From positions 2,418,001 to 2,482,000 of the forward strand of contig NZ_BAAAPK010000001.1 in the NCBI RefSeq assembly GCF_039531105.1: DNA of 64,000 bases, read 5' to 3'. Both the position numbers and the translations under genes were made by a program. Within the stretch, counting starts at the first letter, position 1. Each line of letters begins with the position of its first letter. Under the pieces are notes generated by a model. The model was not told the DNA's origin, did no database searches, and was given only the letters and a program-made list of their open reading frames with translations. Below are positions 61,907 to 64,000 of the stretch, piece after piece. This DNA is from Microbacterium lacus (GTDB lineage Bacteria; Actinomycetota; Actinomycetes; Actinomycetales; Microbacteriaceae).

Positions 61907-63154
61907 ATGACAAGGAAGACTCGCGCGATCGCGGGCGCCGGTGCGCTCACCGTCGCCGGTGCGCTCATCCTCAGCGGATGCGGCGGCTCAGGCTTCGACG
62001 ACTCGAGCGGCGACACGCAGGGAGGCCTGACCTCTTCGGACGACGCGCTCGACATCCTGATCGGATCGAGCGGCGAGGCCGAGACGAAGGCCGTGGAGGA
62101 CGCCGTCGCGGCGTGGTCGGCGGATTCCGGCGTCGAGGCGAAGGTATCGGTCGCGAACGACCTCGCCCAGCAGCTGTCGCAGGGCTTCGCCGCCGGCTCG
62201 CCGCCGGACCTCTTCTACCTGTCCACGGACGCGATCGCCGGGTACGCCGGCAACGGCTCCCTCGTGGCCTACGGCGACGAGCTCGCCAACAAGGACGACT
62301 TCTACCCGTCGCTCGTGGAGAACTTCACCGTCGACGGCGACTTCTACTGCGCACCGAAGGACTTCTCCACCCTCGCGCTCATCATCAACACCGACCTGTG
62401 GGAGGCGGCAGGTCTCACCGAGGCGGACGTCCCTACCACGTGGGACGAGCTGGCCGCGGTCAGCAAGACCCTCACCACCGACGGTCGCGTGGGTCTCGCG
62501 TTCGGCGCCGAGTACCAGCGTGTCGGAACGTTCATGGCGCAGGCCGGTGGCGGCATGGTCGTCGACGGCCAGGCGGCGGCGAACAGCCCCGAGAACGTCG
62601 AGGCTCTGGAGTACGTCAAGTCCCACCTCGAGGACGGCACGTTCGCTTACGCCGCGGACGTGGGCGCCGGCTGGGGCGGCGAGGCGTTCGGCAAGCAGCT
62701 GGCCGCCATGGTGATCGAGGGCAACTGGATCGGCGGCGCGATGAGCGCGGACTACCCGGATGTCAACTACCTCGTGGCAGAGCTCCCGGCCGGTCCCGCG
62801 GGCCAGGGCACGCTGCAGTTCACCAACTGCTGGGGAATGGCCGCGGACAGCCCCAACCAGCAGGCCGCGCTCGATCTCGTCGAGTACCTGACCTCGACCG
62901 AACAGCAGCTCGCCTTCTCCGAGGCGTTCGGACCGATGCCGTCGATCACCTCCGCCGCCGACGCGTGGACGCAGGCCAACCCCGATCTGGCCGCGTTCCT
63001 CACCGGCGCCGACTACGCGCAGTTCCCGCCGAACCAGGAGGGTGCCTCCGACGTCGTCTCCGACTTCAACGCCCAGCTGGAGTCGCTGAAGACGGGTGAC
63101 CCGCAGCAGATCCTCGATTCGGTCCAGGCCAACCTCGAGGCCGTGGTCGGCTGA
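61907..63154 (+). CDS. Sugar ABC transporter substrate-binding lipoprotein (CUT1)
   Basis: 415 residues. Lipobox LSGC with the lipidated cysteine at residue 25. The mature protein is an extracellular solute-binding family 1 (maltose-binding type) fold: DVPTTWDELAAVSKTL, AAMVIEGNWIGGAM, and GAALDLVEYLTS-like helices near the end. It likely binds an oligosaccharide or glycoside. GAAGGAG precedes the ATG. It is distinct from the CUT2 binding proteins at 3.8 and 7.2 kb. Confidence 0.9.
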   Translation: MTRKTRAIAGAGALTVAGALILSGCGGSGFDDSSGDTQGGLTSSDDALDILIGSSGEAETKAVEDAVAAWSADSGVEAKVSVANDLAQQLSQGFAAGSPPDLFYLSTDAIAGYAGNGSLVAYGDELANKDDFYPSLVENFTVDGDFYCAPKDFSTLALIINTDLWEAAGLTEADVPTTWDELAAVSKTLTTDGRVGLAFGAEYQRVGTFMAQAGGGMVVDGQAAANSPENVEALEYVKSHLEDGTFAYAADVGAGWGGEAFGKQLAAMVIEGNWIGGAMSADYPDVNYLVAELPAGPAGQGTLQFTNCWGMAADSPNQQAALDLVEYLTSTEQQLAFSEAFGPMPSITSAADAWTQANPDLAAFLTGADYAQFPPNQEGASDVVSDFNAQLESLKTGDPQQILDSVQANLEAVVG

Positions 63155-63156
63155 CC

Positions 63157-64000
63157 ATGACCCTCCAGGTCCGCACCCCTCGTCGCGGCGCATCCTCCGG
63201 GATCCGCCGCGGCGAGGGGGTCGCCGGATGGATCTTCACGGCCCCCGTGATCCTCATCCTCGGCGTGTTCCTCTTCATCCCGGTGCTCATGGCGCTGTGG
63301 GTGAGCTTCTCCGACTGGTCCGGACGTGGGAGCCCCCTCTCCCCCTCGGTCGGCTTCGTCGGCCTCGACAACTACGCGGCCGTCACGACCGGCGGGGGCC
63401 TCGCCGAGCGCAACTTCGGCATCGCGCTGCGCAACAACGCCTGGTACGTGCTGCTGGTCGTGCCCCTGCAGACCGCGCTCGCCCTCTTCCTCGCGGTACT
63501 GGTGAGCCGCGCGATCCTCCGCGGGCGCGGGTTCTTCCGCACCGCCTTCTACTTCCCGTCGGTGACGAGTTCGGTGGCGATCACGGTGCTGTGGCTGTTC
63601 CTCTTCTCGACGACGGGTGTGATCAACGAGGTGCTGTCCTGGGTCGGCATCGCCGGACCGAACTGGTTCAACGAACCCGAGGGCATCATCCACGCCGCCC
63701 TCGCCTCGGTCGGCATCACGTCCGGACCGGAGGCGCTCACCTCGAGCGGCTTCCTCGGGATCTCCTGGTGGGAGTGGCTCGCGGGTCCCTCCTTCGCGAT
63801 GAGCGCGTTCATCCTGATGGCGATCTTCACCACGAGCGGCACGATGATGCTCCTGTTCATCGCGGCGTTGCAGAACGTCGGCGCCGAGCTCGGCGAAGCG
63901 GCGATGATGGACGGCGCGAACGGCTGGCAGCGGTTCTGGCGGATCACCCTGCCCCAGTTGCGCCCGACCCTGTTCACCGTTCTGACGCTGGGCCTGATCG
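63157..64000 (+). CDS. Sugar ABC transporter permease (MalF-like), 3' partial
   Basis: The frame is open from ATG 63157 to the window end (281 codons). After a charged N-terminus come WIFTAPVILILGVFLFIPVLMALWVSF, a periplasmic region, and membrane segments. The EAA loop ELGEAAMMDGANGWQRFWRI, which contacts the ATPase, is near residue 250. It begins 2 bp after the binding-protein stop. A second permease (MalG type) is expected beyond the window. Confidence 0.88.
   Translation, partial: MTLQVRTPRRGASSGIRRGEGVAGWIFTAPVILILGVFLFIPVLMALWVSFSDWSGRGSPLSPSVGFVGLDNYAAVTTGGGLAERNFGIALRNNAWYVLLVVPLQTALALFLAVLVSRAILRGRGFFRTAFYFPSVTSSVAITVLWLFLFSTTGVINEVLSWVGIAGPNWFNEPEGIIHAALASVGITSGPEALTSSGFLGISWWEWLAGPSFAMSAFILMAIFTTSGTMMLLFIAALQNVGAELGEAAMMDGANGWQRFWRITLPQLRPTLFTVLTLGLI

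Overview
The window is high-GC actinobacterial DNA. Codon use, dense overlapping operons, lipoprotein-type solute-binding proteins, a class Ib nrdHIEF operon, HAIR/HspR-type heat-shock sites and frequent leaderless starts all point to Microbacteriaceae, most likely Microbacterium. It holds about 62 protein genes. I see no rRNA, tRNA, insertion sequence, prophage or CRISPR array. The first gene (NYN-LOTUS protein) is cut by the left edge and the last (sugar ABC permease) by the right edge.

Layout. 1-2.3 kb: an NYN/LOTUS RNA-binding protein and an MHS-family MFS transporter behind a palindromic operator-promoter. 2.3-2.5 kb: a 20-bp-period repeat array whose orientation flips in the middle. 2.5-10.4 kb: a ROK regulator and two tandem paralogous xylose-type (CUT2) ABC transporter cassettes. 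10.5-14.7 kb: an RsmC-like methyltransferase, ATP-dependent DNA ligase LigB, and two DoxX-like membrane proteins around an alpha/beta-hydrolase-like protein. 14.7-22 kb: molybdenum cofactor genes (MoeB-rhodanese, MoeA, MoaC-MogA fusion, MoaE, MoaD, MoaA) with a sulfite-oxidase-fold molybdoenzyme and its probable flavin reductase. 22-30.7 kb: small membrane and VOC proteins, a ClpC-like AAA+ ATPase with two HAIR operators, a kinase-aminotransferase fusion, a UBP-type zinc finger and a collagen-like-repeat membrane protein. 30.8-34.7 kb: nrdHIEF behind a pair of NrdR boxes. 35-42.9 kb: several mostly leaderless single genes (MFS, hydrolase, DUF389, acyl-CoA dehydrogenase, DUF445, gamma-glutamylcyclotransferase) and a ureohydrolase-sixA pair. 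43-47.7 kb: hutHUI for histidine degradation; the nearby ureohydrolase may be the HutG step.

47.8-59.7 kb is the most unusual region: nine genes on the minus strand, nearly all joined by 4-bp stop/start overlaps. They encode a STAS antagonist, a SpoIIE-type phosphatase and an RsbW-like kinase (a complete partner-switching module). These are followed by a 1462-residue membrane protein fused to a polysaccharide pyruvyl transferase, a flippase, two glycosyltransferases, an XRE-receiver response regulator and a PAS-GAF-PAS histidine kinase. One near-consensus promoter in an A+T-rich patch can drive them all. I read this as a surface-polysaccharide pathway co-transcribed with two signalling modules; no sigma factor is present as the expected target. 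59.8-64 kb: an IclR regulator, a LacI regulator, and the start of a CUT1 sugar ABC operon controlled by a perfect 29-bp LacI-type operator.

Thirteen genes begin exactly 6 nt after a TANNNT-like -10 hexamer with no Shine-Dalgarno, so leaderless initiation is a recurrent feature. Several gene ends carry long, near-perfect quasi-palindromes of unrelated sequence.
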